A stretch of DNA of 64,000 bases from Chrysomallon squamiferum (GCA_012295275.1 CM022670.1:20664198-20728197), one strand, 5' to 3'; positions 1 to 12,151 are shown, numbered from the stretch's first letter. The notes: generated by a model from the letters alone, not told the origin. A program made the numbers and translations.

Positions 1-3000
1 TGTCTCTGCTTGTAAAGAAAATAAAATAATAAAAATTAAAGTTATTAAAACAAAAAATGCTATTTCTTTGGTTTCAAACATAATAAAGGTACCTTAAAAT
101 CCATAATCTTTTATTTCCAATCTGTAGCAGGTATAATTATTGACATAATTATTTTTTAAATATATAATAAACCCCAAATGTTTAGTGTTAAATAAAACTG
201 ACATTGTTCACTAAGTAATTTTTGATATATTTATTACGTAAAGTTATTAATATTTACAATAAATAGTATATGTAATGTTGAGCAATTATTTCATAAATAT
301 TTTGATTGTCTGTAATAATCTGTTTTTCAAAGAACTGCTGAAATGAGAATTAATGTTGTGCTTAAGTTGATTAGTGAATCTGATGTAAATAAACTTGAGG
401 AATGAAATCTATCATTAAAGCCATAAAATGAATTTGTGAAATAACTAAAATGATAATACACTGTGATACTGTCTTCATTGTTACCTATTTAAAGTTATTA
501 ATGATTAATATAACATGCCTATGAAGTTAAAATAATGTATATTTAAAAGTTATTTCATTTAGCAAAGTAACTAAGAAACAAAGCTTTTAATATCATTTTA
601 TGATTTTAAATATCTAAAATTATTATCATGAAATTAAAATGAATAATAACAAATACTGTAACAGATTTTGAAATTATATAACTAACTGTTAAAATATTGC
701 TATGGTAATGTCAATAAAAACCTAAATACTTTTTAATATATATATATAAAACAAAAAAATTAAAGAGAATTTAGAAGATTTGTAGGATTAAAGTATACAT
801 TTTTACATTATATTTTGTTATAATCCATATTTTACATAATCTTTAAAAATTAAATTAATTTTTTTTTTTTTTTAAATATGATATTCTAAAAATCACGATA
901 AACACTAAAGCAACATCAACTGGCATGTAAAGACTAAGTTTTGAAAGACCATTATTTATGTAATGGATTTTGAAGCGAAAGCTAAATATTGATACATTAT
1001 AATTCTAGCCCATTTAAAATGTAGATCAAACATGCATGCATACAATTATAAAATGTATATATATATTTTTTTTAAAGTAATAATTTTGAAAAATCCCAAA
1101 AATTTGATTTTCATGAAAGTTTCTATGAAGTTTTGAATTTGTTTTGTTCTATAATTGTCATAATTAGGTATAAGGCAAAAATAAGTTACAAAAAAGGGCC
1201 ATAAAAAAGTAAATAAATAAATAAAGAATAAAAGATAGAATGACAAACAGTAATGTAATATAATAAATGACTTTAATCATGCATCTTTTGTTAATGACAA
1301 AAACATTTTTTTAAATCTGAAATAAATAAAAATCTTTTAAATGAATGATTATTTAATGTTTTGTATTTTACAGACAAATGATAATATATATTTAATATGA
1401 CAGTCAGTGTAATGAAGATATGAGAGAGCAAATCTGGAACCACTCCTCAATACTCTTATCATTCATCAACAAGGAGTCTTTTAGATACATCATCTCACAA
1501 TGTATGCTTTGATAAACCAGACATAGGATTGATTTAACAATTAGTTGTATTTATCTGTACTTATTAACATGTCTGGACATGTAACTGTCATAATAATAAT
1601 AGTGGTGGCAGTAGCAATGGTTATAGCAGTTATGGCTGTAGTAGCAGTAGTAGTAGTAGTGGCAGTTATCATTGATAGTGCTAATAATAATAATAGTAGT
1701 AGTACTAGCAGTACAAGTAGCAGCAATAGTAGTAGTAACAAAAAGAATAATAATAAAAATATTAACAGTACTAATAATATTAATAGTTTTAAAATATTCC
1801 CCAAAAAACCTTATATTTATGATTTATATTGACAAATCAAAGTAAAATTATGGCCAACATTTTCCTATTTTATTAAAGCATCTACTAAAACTACTGGATG
1901 GACAAAACAGACTAAAAAAAAAAAAAAAGCTGAAATGTTATTTGTGATCTAGGATTTCTAAACTTTTGCACTACTTTGTCACATCTAATTCATTCCATTC
2001 CACACCCACTACTGGCTGTTTACCTTTTGATTTTTTGTTGTCTACAAAAAGGTGAAATAATTTTAATTAATTTTTAATTAACATTGTGCAGGCACTTGTA
2101 CAGTTATATCAAAATTTGTAGTGTTATTTTGATAAATAAATAAATAAATAAATACAAATAAGCTGGTAAATAACAGATTAAAAAGTAAATAATTAAGTAA
2201 GGAAGTAATCAAATACTTAAATAACAATAATAAAAAATGAAAATAATGATGATGATGATGATAAAATCAGTAAGTAATTTAGTATTGTATTAATTAATAA
2301 GAAAACAGATGTTTAATAAGTAAGAAACAAATATCTAAATATATAAACAATATCTTCTTAAGTATCAAATATAAGGTTAAATAATTTTATTAAAAGTATT
2401 TTTTGATGTTTATTTCTAGTGTTGTTAATATTAATATTATTATTTTTATTCTACTTTATACAAGACTTTGTATATTAAATTAATTGTTATCTTATTGTGT
2501 TATAAATTGTAAAAATAAATAAGTAAATAAATAAGAAATTATTTTACTTTGTTACCTTTTCCATGAAATAGTAAAATAATGTGAATTAATTTCATCAGAT
2601 TATGAAATATATAATATTGATATGAATTTCTTTTTTCTTTTTTCAAATTTTCCCCTTCGTTTTAAATTCATAAAATCAATAAATTCATTATCTTTATATC
2701 TGTAATAAAATGTACTCATATTTAAAAATGCTTTTCAGAACTGTATTAAAAACATCTTACTATATTTTGTTAACATTATTAATATTATTTAAAATTCTTT
2801 AAATATTTTTAAACAGCAAAAAGTCTAAACAGAATATGGTGGAATATTTGTTCAAAATGTGTTAACAGACTGGGCTGCCAGCAAACGTGTTATTATTATT
2901 ATTTTTTTAACAGAATGAGCATTAATAAGAACACCATGTTCTATGTTAATACAAAACACATTTTTAACACATTGTATAGTGTTAGTAGGCCTGAACCACA

Positions 3001-3655
3001 TAGTTAGTGTGTCTTTCTGGTTAGCAATAAATTAACATAGTTTTGAAAAGGTGTTTAGCTTTGGTGTTTCAAAATTATAGGAAAATAATTTTATGCTTAC
3101 TAAACCAGCTTATAGAAAGATTAAACTTCAAATTATAGAAACAATATACAGAGGCAAACTAAACCTTTTGGCTATAATTATATTAATTAATTATTTAACA
3201 TTTTTTATACTGTTTATTATTCCTTTTCAGTTAATTTACCTGATTGATGTTAATAAACAAGTGTTAACAAAATGGTTAATGTAACGATTATGATTCAGCA
3301 GTAATCATAAAGGCAGTCAATTATGTATCGTTCATTTTACTAGTAAGTAACAATAATAAGTAGATTGTAACATATTAAAACAAAAGAAGAGAAGTAAAAA
3401 GAGATCTGCATGCTGTTAGTAGAAGAAGTACGACAGATTTACAAGATGAAGACAACTTTTTTTTAAATTAACTTGTTGCACAAAACACACTGTGCCTTAT
3501 GTAAATGGAAGTGTTGTGTTTAAATACAGAATGAAATCATGATTTTATTCCTTTTAAATTTAAAATAGATAAATTAATGATATATAAAAAACCCAAAACA
3601 ATAAATATATTAGTTATTATTGACTAAATATATATATTTTTTCTGTTTATAATAT

Positions 3656-3695
<40 letters not shown>

Positions 3696-5087
3696 CCATG
3701 TATATAATAATGGACTCTGAAAATACATACCAGATAAAATTCAATTACTTTTACTTTTCTTTTAAATTATATATATTCCATTTTAAATGATTATAAAACA
3801 TTATCATTTTTACTTTTCAAGCAACCATGATGTTTTACAGAAATGATAAGATTTAATAATAAAATAAATAATAATAAACTTTTTATTAAAACAAAATTTT
3901 AAAGAAATTATTGTCCATAAAAACATGTATGAAAACCTCCCCTTTAGAACAAATTTCTTAAGAAAATTTTACTGTCAAAACTGATAAACCATTATTTTCA
4001 TATCATTTATATTTAAATTATTTTCTGATGAAGTGATACTTGTGCTGAAAAATTAAATGTTTTCATGATTCAAAGTGTTAGTCAATAAAGATCATGCCTT
4101 GAAAATCATAATATACATTACAAATAAATAAAATGTGCCATAATAATTTACAGTAAAATAAAATGTTATCTTCTACTGACTAACAAAATAATGTACAAAA
4201 CAAAAACTAAGTTTCACACTTGAAATTTACTTTCTTACTAGGAATAGTTCTAGAAACAACAACATGGAGAAAATATGTGTATATGTGTATATTTATCCAC
4301 ACACGAATATACTGTCTGTTCTTTAAAATCTACCTGTTCAAATTTTGTTTTACTTCCATAGATGATAAAACTTCTTTCAGTAAGAAATGCAAAGAAATTT
4401 TATATACACATTATCTTATGATCAATGAAGAAGCTTTCACTCATGATTGACTGAAATTGGAATTGTGTCAATGGTTAAGATAAACTGGTCTATAGGGTGT
4501 ACTATAGCTATTTTCTTGGACATTCCAAATAAGAAAACTTTTATATATGAAAAATGTATAGATGATAGATAATGATAATGATTATGATGATGATATTGAT
4601 AATAATGTCAAAAATGACAGATAATCATGATGATGATATTAAGGTTAATGAAAATGATAATAATAATAAAGAAAAAAAAAATAATAAAATAGACAAATAT
4701 AATAATGATGACAATACTCATGATGATTATAATGATGATGATAATAATAGAGACAGTAATGATAAAACATTTCATAAATAATGATGAAGATGATGAAACT
4801 TAAGATAAAGATGATGGTAATAATAATAAAGATAGTAATAAAAAAAAAATCTGACATAAATCTGATGAAAATGATACAGATGTTAATGAGAAGAGAATGG
4901 AAACTGTATTAAGAAGCTGTTCAAATTATTTAATTTTTAATTTCTATTTGCTGGTTGTTAACAAAAATCCAGCCTCAAAACAAAAAACTTCTCCATGTTG
5001 TGTAATTCTGTAGGACTATTCTTTGAAGAAAGCAGCACTGTTCATTGTTTCACTGTGAACATTTCACAAACTGCTGTCCATCCTTAC
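1..5087. other. AT-rich intron or intergenic stretch, no supported exon
   Basis: I see no convincing exon on either strand. The sequence is very AT-rich with runs of A/T, ATAA-type repeats, GTA/AAT triplet repeats near 1595-1790 and GAT/AAT triplet repeats near 4560-4850, which create meaningless poly-Val, poly-Asn and poly-Asp reading frames. Because the ferlin exon ending at 5088 finishes with a good donor (GTAAGG on the minus strand) and the next ferlin exon is not found, this is most simply a long ferlin intron that runs off the left edge. Confidence 0.5.
3659..3694. repeat. (CA)n microsatellite
   Basis: Uninterrupted CA dinucleotides for about 36 bases, in AT-rich non-coding DNA. Confidence 0.95.
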
Positions 5088-5965
5088 CTGGGAACAGCTT
5101 CTGTATCACAGCTTTGGCCTTCTTTGTAGTTGGCACATACATGAACTTGTGGATGTTGCTGATGACGTGGGTGCCCACCAGCACAAAGCATCCAAAACTG
5201 CGACAGTCGACGCACCGAATTGTGATTGGTGGGCAGTAGAGTTCATTTTCAGGAAGTTCCTAAAATAAACAACAACCAGTGTTTCTTTTAATATTTAAAG
5301 TAAAAAAAAAAAAAAATTCATTTTAATTATTATACATGTGAAAAAACACAACACATTCTTACTACTCACCACATCGAAGTATTTGACAGGGACGCTGAAG
5401 TTTGGGTTTTTCTTGCAGTTCTGAATGATGGAGGAGGCTAACACGTGACCAGCACATTCCACATCAATTCTAGGATGGTCCACAGTCTGCAGCTGGACTC
5501 TCTTCAAGTCTCGCACCCCACAAAACAGAACCTGGCAAACAGTACTCTCTATTTAAATAGGTTTATAATATTAATATCATTATCAGTTGTCATCATTATC
5601 ATCATCAAACACTATCAAAATGATGATGATAATAATAATAATAATAATAATAATGATAATAATAATAAACAAACTAATAATAATGATGATGATGAACATC
5701 ATATAAATGATAATGGTATTGATATAACTAAAATAAAGATTATAACTCATTTCAAATTTTCTTTTAAAATTATGAAAATTACTTCAGGTACTGTTAAATT
5801 TAATAATCTTTTCAATTAAAAAAATTGTGATAAATAACTAACTTCTATTCTGTGTTTGCTAAGAATTGGTCTGATTCCTTTGGGGACAGGCATAATAGGA
5901 CCTCTGTCCTTCCCAAGATCTGGCAGTTCCATTGGAGGCAAGTCTTGTTCACCAAAGGGAGCCAA
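5088..5965 (-). CDS. ferlin (otoferlin/dysferlin-like), three internal exons, partial gene
   Basis: Ferlins are large tail-anchored proteins with several C2 domains that act in calcium-regulated membrane fusion and repair. Three consecutive minus-strand exons are visible: 5965-5843 (41 codons), 5531-5370 (54 codons) and 5259-5088 (57 codons plus 1 base). All have AG acceptors and GT donors, and the first two junctions are phase 0. The joined product contains [14 protein letters not shown], then [16 protein letters not shown] and [35 protein letters not shown] and [16 protein letters not shown]. This is the conserved ferlin sequence covering a middle C2 domain (around C2D/E) and its lead-in. 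No ferlin exons were recognised up- or downstream, so the gene has very long introns here, or this is a fragment. The frame is clean, with no stop or frameshift. Otoferlin versus dysferlin subtype is not settled. Confidence 0.88.
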
Positions 5966-6975
5966 CTGAGGAAAGGAACATAACTCAGAATGAAACTGTA
6001 TTGTAAAATCATTTCATTTGCCTTCTTCATTACAACTAAATAGTTGTTAACAATTCCACAAAATGATTTTAAAAGGCCATATCTATAGTTTTTTATAGGA
6101 TTTAAAAAAGTAAAATCAAAAGATAATATATGTATTTATATATATATATATATATATATATACATTATTTATTACATATACATATTTTCTGATTCATCAG
6201 AAATATATCTAATATAAATAATCATGATGATGATGATAATAATAATAATAGAAATAAAAATAAAAATAAAAATAAAAATAATAATAATAAGTTATTATTA
6301 TGATAACATTTTTCTAATTTTTTTTTTTAATTTTAATTTTTCCTCTTAACTTTTCATTTCTAAATTCATTTTAATTAAACAGTAATGCAATTTTAAATCA
6401 TGTTTATACCAAGCTATTTTCTGCCAATCAAATGTACTGTTGTAAGTCATAAATGTAATTTGCAAATTTATTTTAATGATTATCAGATGTAAAAAGTGTG
6501 CATATCACTGCAAACATTTGTAATAAAAAAAAGTGTGCACTCCAGAAATTTATATATTTTCAATTCCAAAGCTTAAATACTATAATAGGATATAAAAAAG
6601 TGAGAAAGAAAAAGAAAGAAAAGTGGAAATAGATTTGAAACAGATGTCAGAAGAAAAATGAAAATTCATAGATTAAAATAATTTTCAAAATAGAAGATAA
6701 AAAGGGAAGGAAAAAAAAAATCAGATTAAAAATATTACGACAAAAACTTTTAATATAAATTTTATTTAAAATATATATAAATATTCTATTGCAGGATTTC
6801 AAGAGAAAGCTAGTTGAATACATTAATAAAGAAAAGATAAATTAGAATTTTTCTTTTCTTTTGTTTTATATTAATAATGACAGTATATTTAAAAAAAATT
6901 AATATTATATTGAATTTTAAATATGAATATGTTTCCAAACTGAAGAATATTATGCCTTTGATTGCATGCATTTAG

Positions 6976-6976
<1 letters not shown>

Positions 6977-7022
<46 letters not shown>

Positions 7023-7055
7023 CACGCTCACACGCACACACACACACACACACAC
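6977..7055. repeat. (CA)n compound microsatellite
   Basis: CA repeats of nearly 80 bases, interrupted near 7020-7034 by TGCACGCTCACACG. Confidence 0.93.
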
Positions 7056-7826
7056 TTTCACTGATTTCTAAATTAGATGCATTTACAGAAAAAATTAAAT
7101 AACTGTTATATAAAATTTAATATTAATATTATTACTAAATTCCTACATTGTATTAAACAGTTTATTTAAATCACTGGTCAAACCTATATAACATTACTTT
7201 GTCATGCCATATTATACCATTTTTATTTCTAAAATTTATGTCAGAAAAGAGTAAACTGAATTCATTTAGAGAGTACATGCTCCAAATGCATACAAAAGAT
7301 AATTCAAAAATGTACACTAGTATTTTTATAGTGAACAAGAATTCCAATAAAAAATAAAAGCAACAATATGAATGATACAACAACCATATCCACATACAAT
7401 AATAAGGGAACCACAGAAAGCAAAGACAATATTAACATAGTGAAATCAAAATTTGTAATTACAGCAGAATGTGAAGTATCTGAAGAATCAAAATTAGAAA
7501 CAATTGTCCCTGAATGTTAGATGTTTTGTTTTTGTAAATAATAATAATGATAATTGTAATATATTATTTAATTATTTAAAAATAAGAAAAATAATAATAA
7601 CAATAAATTAAATAATATTAATTGTGAACATTATTTTTAAAAGATTATCCATATATAGGTAGATAAAAAAAACCACATTTTAAAATTTTAGTTACTTTCA
7701 GTTTTATGAGATTATTAGGTAATATTATTCAAGTTTCACTTTTTTATTACTATTTATTTTATATTTTTATATAATTTTTACTTATAAAACAATGGTATAT
7801 ACTATAATCTAAAAAAAACCCCACAA

Positions 7827-7832
<6 letters not shown>

Positions 7833-7867
<35 letters not shown>
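7833..7867. repeat. poly-A run
   Basis: A run of about 35 A. It lies on the 3' side of a minus-strand gene but on the plus strand, so it is poly-T in the gene's sense and is not a retrocopy tail. Confidence 0.9.
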
Positions 7868-7868
<1 letters not shown>

Positions 7869-7977
7869 CAATAAATAAAATCAGCAATTAAATCTTACTA
7901 AAAATGTGAAACATTTCTTGAAAAGTCCAATGCAATTTTAGTTTTCTTACTATTGCTCTTCTGGTACCCAGTTACAG

Positions 7978-9069
7978 TTACTTAATAATGCGAGAATTAC
8001 CATAGTAAATATATCTAAATATTTCACCAACGGTATTATTTAACGTTTTTATCATTTCAGAATTGTAATTCATCTTTCGATACTTAAACCACAAATGAAT
8101 GACATAGTTCTTCTTTTTCCAGTCAAACTTTTCCCCGATACCATAAAGTAAATTCATTCCTTTTTTGTCATAATTAGGACGACAGATAGATGATTTTTCT
8201 GTATGAATTAAATTTCTGAATTTGATAGCCAACTGGGCTGGAAGCTGAATCGAATGTTGGTTCCAGACTTTGTCATTAAACGTTGAGTAATTCGAATGCC
8301 ATAGTTTCATGAAGTCAGACCAAAGTGCAGCAATGAGAACACCATTGCACAAACCAACCTCATTTTCGTATCCCATTACCATTTCGTATTTCAGTAAAGG
8401 ATCCAAAGGTTTAACAACAATCGAATCCAAATCAAAATACATTCCTCCAAATTCTAGCACAGCTTCCAGGCGCATGACATCAGAGATATGTTGCGGAACT
8501 TTTACCGGTCGACCATATATTTCTTTTGGAATTTCTTTCTTAATGAGATAAATATCACGAACCTTTTGTCGCATTTCTTTAAAATATTTTCCTTTTGGAA
8601 TGCAATCAATCCATAAATATATTCGGTCAGGTTGCAAAAATTTCTGTGCTGCTAAAAATGCTATCATGTAATGAAACAGAAAAGGTTTCTGTTCCGGTTC
8701 AAGACAGGAAAGCCAGATGAAGTGTACCAAATTTGGAACAACTCGTCGATCGTGTTTTATAGTTTTGTTATAATTCACTTGTGATGTTAGTATTTGTTTA
8801 AAAGTATTATTCCTGTGGTAGATATAGTATTCCACAGATTTATTTTCTTTGCATATGTTTGGTTCCAAGCATAAAGAATTATTTTGTTTGGAAACTCCAG
8901 AATAAGTTTTTCTTACATCTTGCTTAGAATCTTGGAGAGTCTCGAATAGAGTCTTCTTTAAGAAATTTTCGAAATTTATATTCGAATTCAGAACGAGATA
9001 AACCAAAACAGATATTATTATTAAATTGCAGAATACAATTTTGCAGAATTTTCTTTCACAAGTTACCGT
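7978..9069 (-). CDS. Gly_transf_sug (DXD) glycosyltransferase, array copy 1, start codon altered
   Basis: This is predicted to be a Golgi type II glycosyltransferase that uses a nucleotide-sugar donor; donor and acceptor are unknown. The frame is open for 363 codons and ends TAA. An N-terminal hydrophobic anchor (about residues 10-28) is followed by a lumenal domain with VHFIWLSCLEPEQKP, WIDCIPKG, the signature SDVMRLEAVLEFGGMYFDLD containing DXD (DLD), and a conserved C-terminal block ending GNSRIIK. It is very close to the copy at 18591-19679, but the codon matching that copy's ATG is ACG here (9069-9067). No other ATG precedes the anchor. The frame stays open up to an acceptor-like pyrimidine tract plus TAG about 12 bases upstream, so an upstream exon could supply the start. 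Otherwise the protein would lose its anchor. The body of the gene is intact, which argues against old decay. Confidence 0.78.
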   Translation of the reverse strand, partial: TVTCERKFCKIVFCNLIIISVLVYLVLNSNINFENFLKKTLFETLQDSKQDVRKTYSGVSKQNNSLCLEPNICKENKSVEYYIYHRNNTFKQILTSQVNYNKTIKHDRRVVPNLVHFIWLSCLEPEQKPFLFHYMIAFLAAQKFLQPDRIYLWIDCIPKGKYFKEMRQKVRDIYLIKKEIPKEIYGRPVKVPQHISDVMRLEAVLEFGGMYFDLDSIVVKPLDPLLKYEMVMGYENEVGLCNGVLIAALWSDFMKLWHSNYSTFNDKVWNQHSIQLPAQLAIKFRNLIHTEKSSICRPNYDKKGMNLLYGIGEKFDWKKKNYVIHLWFKYRKMNYNSEMIKTLNNTVGEIFRYIYYGNSRIIK

Positions 9070-9718
9070 TTTAGTGCAGTGCTAGAGTAAAAGAAAAATA
9101 CATTTTTTTGAGTTTCAAATCTCCACATTGTATAGTAATAAAAATTAATTTTTATCTTTTCGAAACAACGTAGTAAATAGTAAATTTGAAAAATAACTAT
9201 TTCTAACAATACTTAAGAAAAAGGTCTGATGTTTTAGACCATAGGAAACAATATCTTTGTCAACGTACTTTTCGTTCGTCTGTCAACAACACAACACAAT
9301 ATATATATTCTACAAATATTTATGATAATATGTCACAAGAAAATGGTGTAAAACTGGTTTAACTTAGTATATCATTGATTGATTTTCCCAACCTCCTTAT
9401 TAGAAATATATATCATTATAATTAATGTAAAATAAGTGAAACTTAGGTTTACTGGATGTTATAACATTTTAATTCTGTCCAAAATACGCATGTTCAACTG
9501 AATACAAAAAATTATAAGTATGTTCATGCTTGTTACCTGATTCATCCTAGAATGTTTTGAGTACATGCCGAAGGCTCAAAACTCGGAACACATCTGTTCA
9601 ATGAAAATTTTTAAAAAGGTCACTTTATACTTGTTACAAGTATGAATATGTTAAAAAATAAATAAAAAGATACAGACTAACAGATGCAATTTAAATAAAT
9701 TATTTTGAATATTCTAGA
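9070..9718. repeat. array flank upstream of glycosyltransferase copies
   Basis: Upstream region of copy 1. It contains sequence near 9225-9370 (gtctgatgttttagaccata, then an ATATGTCACAAGAAAATG motif) that recurs upstream of copies 2, 4 and 6 (near 19850, 20280, 38150 and 47105). No coding exon seen. It presumably contains the promoter or a 5' untranslated exon. Confidence 0.5.
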
Positions 9719-10084
9719 GATGGGGTGCCCAACCTGCGGCCGTGGGAAGGATGTCGCCTTATCACATTTAACATCTCATTTGAAATATAACGAGAGTGCA
9801 TGTTAGTATAAACATTCATACACCATCAGTTTCCTCTGACTGTCAGAAGCTGTACACAACAAGGCGTCCAGTATTCATTTTTAGATCCGAAGATTTTAAA
9901 GTTTTTATTTAATAAAAGTAATAAATATTATTAAATCACAGAGGTTCATTGTTAGAAAATTACGCAAAATCATATATGTTGCGCTTTCAGATTTTACGTA
10001 ATCACAATTAAATTTCTGCGGCCGTAGTGCCAGGGAAGTTAAAGCGCTGCAGCCTATAAGATTAGAAAGTTTGCAAACCCCTGT
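9719..10084. mobile_element. hAT-like non-autonomous element, array copy 1
   Basis: A discrete block of about 365 bases with a GGGGTGCCCAACCTGCGGCC left end and a right end that reads AGGGGTTTGCAAACTTTC on the minus strand. Together these form short imperfect terminal inverted repeats of hAT style (GGGG...CAAAC). The interior has no transposase. Homologous blocks sit in the same place in other units (20802, 38673, 47643), so it was carried along by unit duplication. A clean 8 bp target duplication was not established. Confidence 0.45.
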
Positions 10085-10638
10085 TCTGGTAAATCTGAAC
10101 GTTTAATACTTAACTAAGAAAGAATTTACTTAGAATATTTTAACGTAACCTCTTAGCTGTGTATAGTAGGTGGAACATGCTTTTTGGAAAAAATGTGACG
10201 TTAAAAATTGTTTACATCATTATCTTCTCTAGTAAATACTATAAACGTGCATTTACAAAACATTATGCCCACTGACAAAAATCAGTAATGTTTTATGAAA
10301 ACTTGTTTAGAGGAATGTTATCTGACCGTTTGTAAATCCGTTTCCTCTTAACATTCTGAATCTCACCTCTTCCTTAACAGTTACCAGTACCCGTTTCCAT
10401 TCTTGGTTATATGCCCTTTTCTAAATATTATTTAACTTGATTATGTTCTGTTTTCTGGATGATTTTATTGCCTTCGATATGCAGACTTTTAATGAAAAGT
10501 GTATTAGTTAATGGGTAAAATGTCATTTTGTTTCTTCCAACTTTATATCACTTTCGTAATGGGTGTCACTAAACACCAAACACCAATATATCAGGTAATC
10601 GAGTGATGCGGTCGGTTTCCTACGAAGTTCTAGACATT

Positions 10639-10650
10639 CGCGCATGCGCA
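10639..10650. promoter_or_regulatory. GCGCATGCGC-type palindrome (NRF1-like site)
   Basis: CGCGCATGCGCA stands out in AT-rich DNA and matches the YGCGCAYGCGCR consensus known for NRF1-family factors. Equivalent sites occur in the same unit position at 21604, 39547 and 48540. They lie 60-270 bases upstream of the small plus-strand ORFs, consistent with a promoter. Binding is inferred only. Confidence 0.35.
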
Positions 10651-10705
10651 CCTACTTTCTTGTGGATCTACTAATATCTTGAAATTAATAAAACTCACAA
10701 TAAAA

Positions 10706-10819
10706 ATGTCTGAAAACTCCAAATTTCGTGAAAGAAAAATCCAAACCTTTTTAGGAGCACAATCTTCAAACCTAGAAAATCTAAAAAATGTTAAATATTT
10801 AGAGTTTTTTAAATCTTAA
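10706..10819 (+). CDS. small conserved ORF (38 codons), array copy 1
   Basis: An ATG-to-stop frame beginning MSENSKFRERKIQ and ending KNVKYLEFFKS. Copies at 21875 and 39819 start and stop at the same points with related sequence (MSLISKIREKNPDLF..., MSQVSKIREKNPDLF...). I do not recognise the protein. It could be a true small exon or gene downstream of the GCGCATGCGC site, or simply a frame in duplicated non-coding DNA. Confidence 0.25.
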   Translation: MSENSKFRERKIQTFLGAQSSNLENLKNVKYLEFFKS

Positions 10820-10949
10820 CAGAGAAATATAGTGTAGTAGTATTGCGGATTCTCATCCACCTTACAGAGCTGGGGTGGGGGTTATATTATGGGGAAATGT
10901 TTCTGTGTGTCAGATTTTGCCTTGATCTTTAAAGGAATCTACTGGCAGC

Positions 10950-11162
10950 TTGCTAACTGGCACGATCTACAGCGTGGTCCAGGAAACGTTTTCCTGTGTC
11001 CTATTATTTGGAAACAGATCACTGTGTTTGTATAATCTTGTTTTGAAACCTAAAATTAATTCGTTGAAACTGAAAACCATGGACAGAAACAGGAATATAG
11101 CTCTTGATAATTACAAACAAGCAGAAACCAGGCAAAATCATGAAATTACCTTTCAAGCCTAG
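10950..11162 (+). pseudogene. unrecognised ORF X, array copy 1
   Basis: An open plus-strand frame with no ATG at its start (it opens with TTG CTA ACT GGC), containing FGNRSLCLYNLVLKP. Copies at 22111-22293 and about 40049-40190 keep FGNRALYLYNLVLKP-like sequence in frame. No family is recognised. It may be an exon or remnant of the same plus-strand gene as the small ORF upstream and the CIDE-N-like segment downstream. Confidence 0.25.
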
Positions 11163-11330
11163 AGGTTCAAGCTGGAGATGTTCTCAAAGATATAGAAATG
11201 ATAATGATAAAGTGCATGAATAAATTCACTTGGAAATCTTGTCCTTATAAAGATGAAATATAAGCGTACATGACGGAGCGGTCCGGCGTTAAGCCGTCCC
11301 ATTGTCGTTCAGTATTGTATTCAGAAAGTT

Positions 11331-11424
11331 TTGGTGCGGAGTGATCAAAGGGTGGTTTTTGTTCTAACGGTGGATGACAGCTTCATTTACTGTGGAGGAC
11401 ATTTTGCAAGTTTCTTCTTAATCT
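11331..11424 (+). pseudogene. CIDE-N-like exon remnant, array copy 1 (broken)
   Basis: This is the 3' end of the segment that is open at 23102-23317 and 48933-49172. Here most of the 5' part is deleted and the frame is shifted. The shared run GATCAAAGGGTGGTTTTTGT lies near 11345. Confidence 0.4.
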
Positions 11425-12120
11425 AGCATCATAAACAGGCAGGAGATCTTGTGGTATTAACTAAATCATTATGCTGTTTGAAGTAACACTCCTAGCAAGG
11501 TTAACTTAGCCTATGTCTATTTATTCTGCACCACTCCAAAAAGTATCGCTTCTGCAAATCTGGCAACCCCTTGTTCTCTGTTTACACTATTCATCATAAA
11601 TGTCAAGCTGTTCTTCCTGGATTGTGATTTATATAATTGAAAAGTATATCATCAAAGCTGCCTCTTACGTAATGAAGTATTTACAACTTTTGTAATATGA
11701 ATGTAAAAGGATTAGAAGCTGAAGTTCACCTAGATAAGATTTAAGAAGTGTCTTTTGAGAAGATATTTATGAATACCTGTTTGTTGATCTTGTTCTTGCT
11801 CCTCTTGCTGTTGTTGATATTGCTACTGTTTTTGTTACTGTTGTTAATTATTTTATTAATTTTGTTATCACCAGAAGTACCTGTCTGTTGTAATGTTTGC
11901 ATTTTACTACTACTACTACTATTATTATTATTATTATTATATTTCTTCTGCTTCTTCTTCTTATTATTATTATTTTAAACATATCATTTACACACTGGAT
12001 AGGAATTATTTGCGCGCGCACACACACACAAAGAGAAAGAGAGAGAGAAAAAAACACACAGATCAAACAGTAATTAAACATTCTGATAAAATGGTGAATA
12101 AGAAAATACATGTATGTGTG

Positions 12121-12123
<3 letters not shown>

Positions 12124-12151
<28 letters not shown>

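Larger units (their letters stand above)
5966..7977. other. non-coding stretch with microsatellites
   Basis: No supported exon. It holds a (TA)n tract at about 6137-6162, GAT/AAT/AAAT repeats at 6220-6300, a compound (CA)n tract at 6977-7055 and a poly-A run at 7833-7867. It may be ferlin intron on the left and the 3' flank of the glycosyltransferase copy on the right. Confidence 0.55.

Noticed and set aside
1541-1832. Overlapping open frames with poly-Val, poly-Leu, poly-Asn and poly-Ser
   Set aside because: Produced by GTA/AAT triplet repeats on both strands; no real protein signature.
4572-4857. Asp/Asn-rich frame
   Set aside because: GAT/AAT triplet repeat, not a gene.
5445-5819. Plus-strand 124-codon frame over ferlin exon
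   Set aside because: Antisense shadow of the ferlin exon running into a GAT repeat.
7171-7395. Minus-strand 74-codon hydrophobic frame as a ferlin exon
   Set aside because: No similarity to ferlin sequence and no suitable splice borders.
7833-7867. Poly-A taken as a retrocopy tail of the glycosyltransferase
   Set aside because: It is on the wrong strand for a minus-strand gene's tail, and other copies have only short A runs there.
8309-8551. Plus-strand 80-codon frame, repeated at 18919 and 46272
   Set aside because: Antisense shadow of the glycosyltransferase DXD region.
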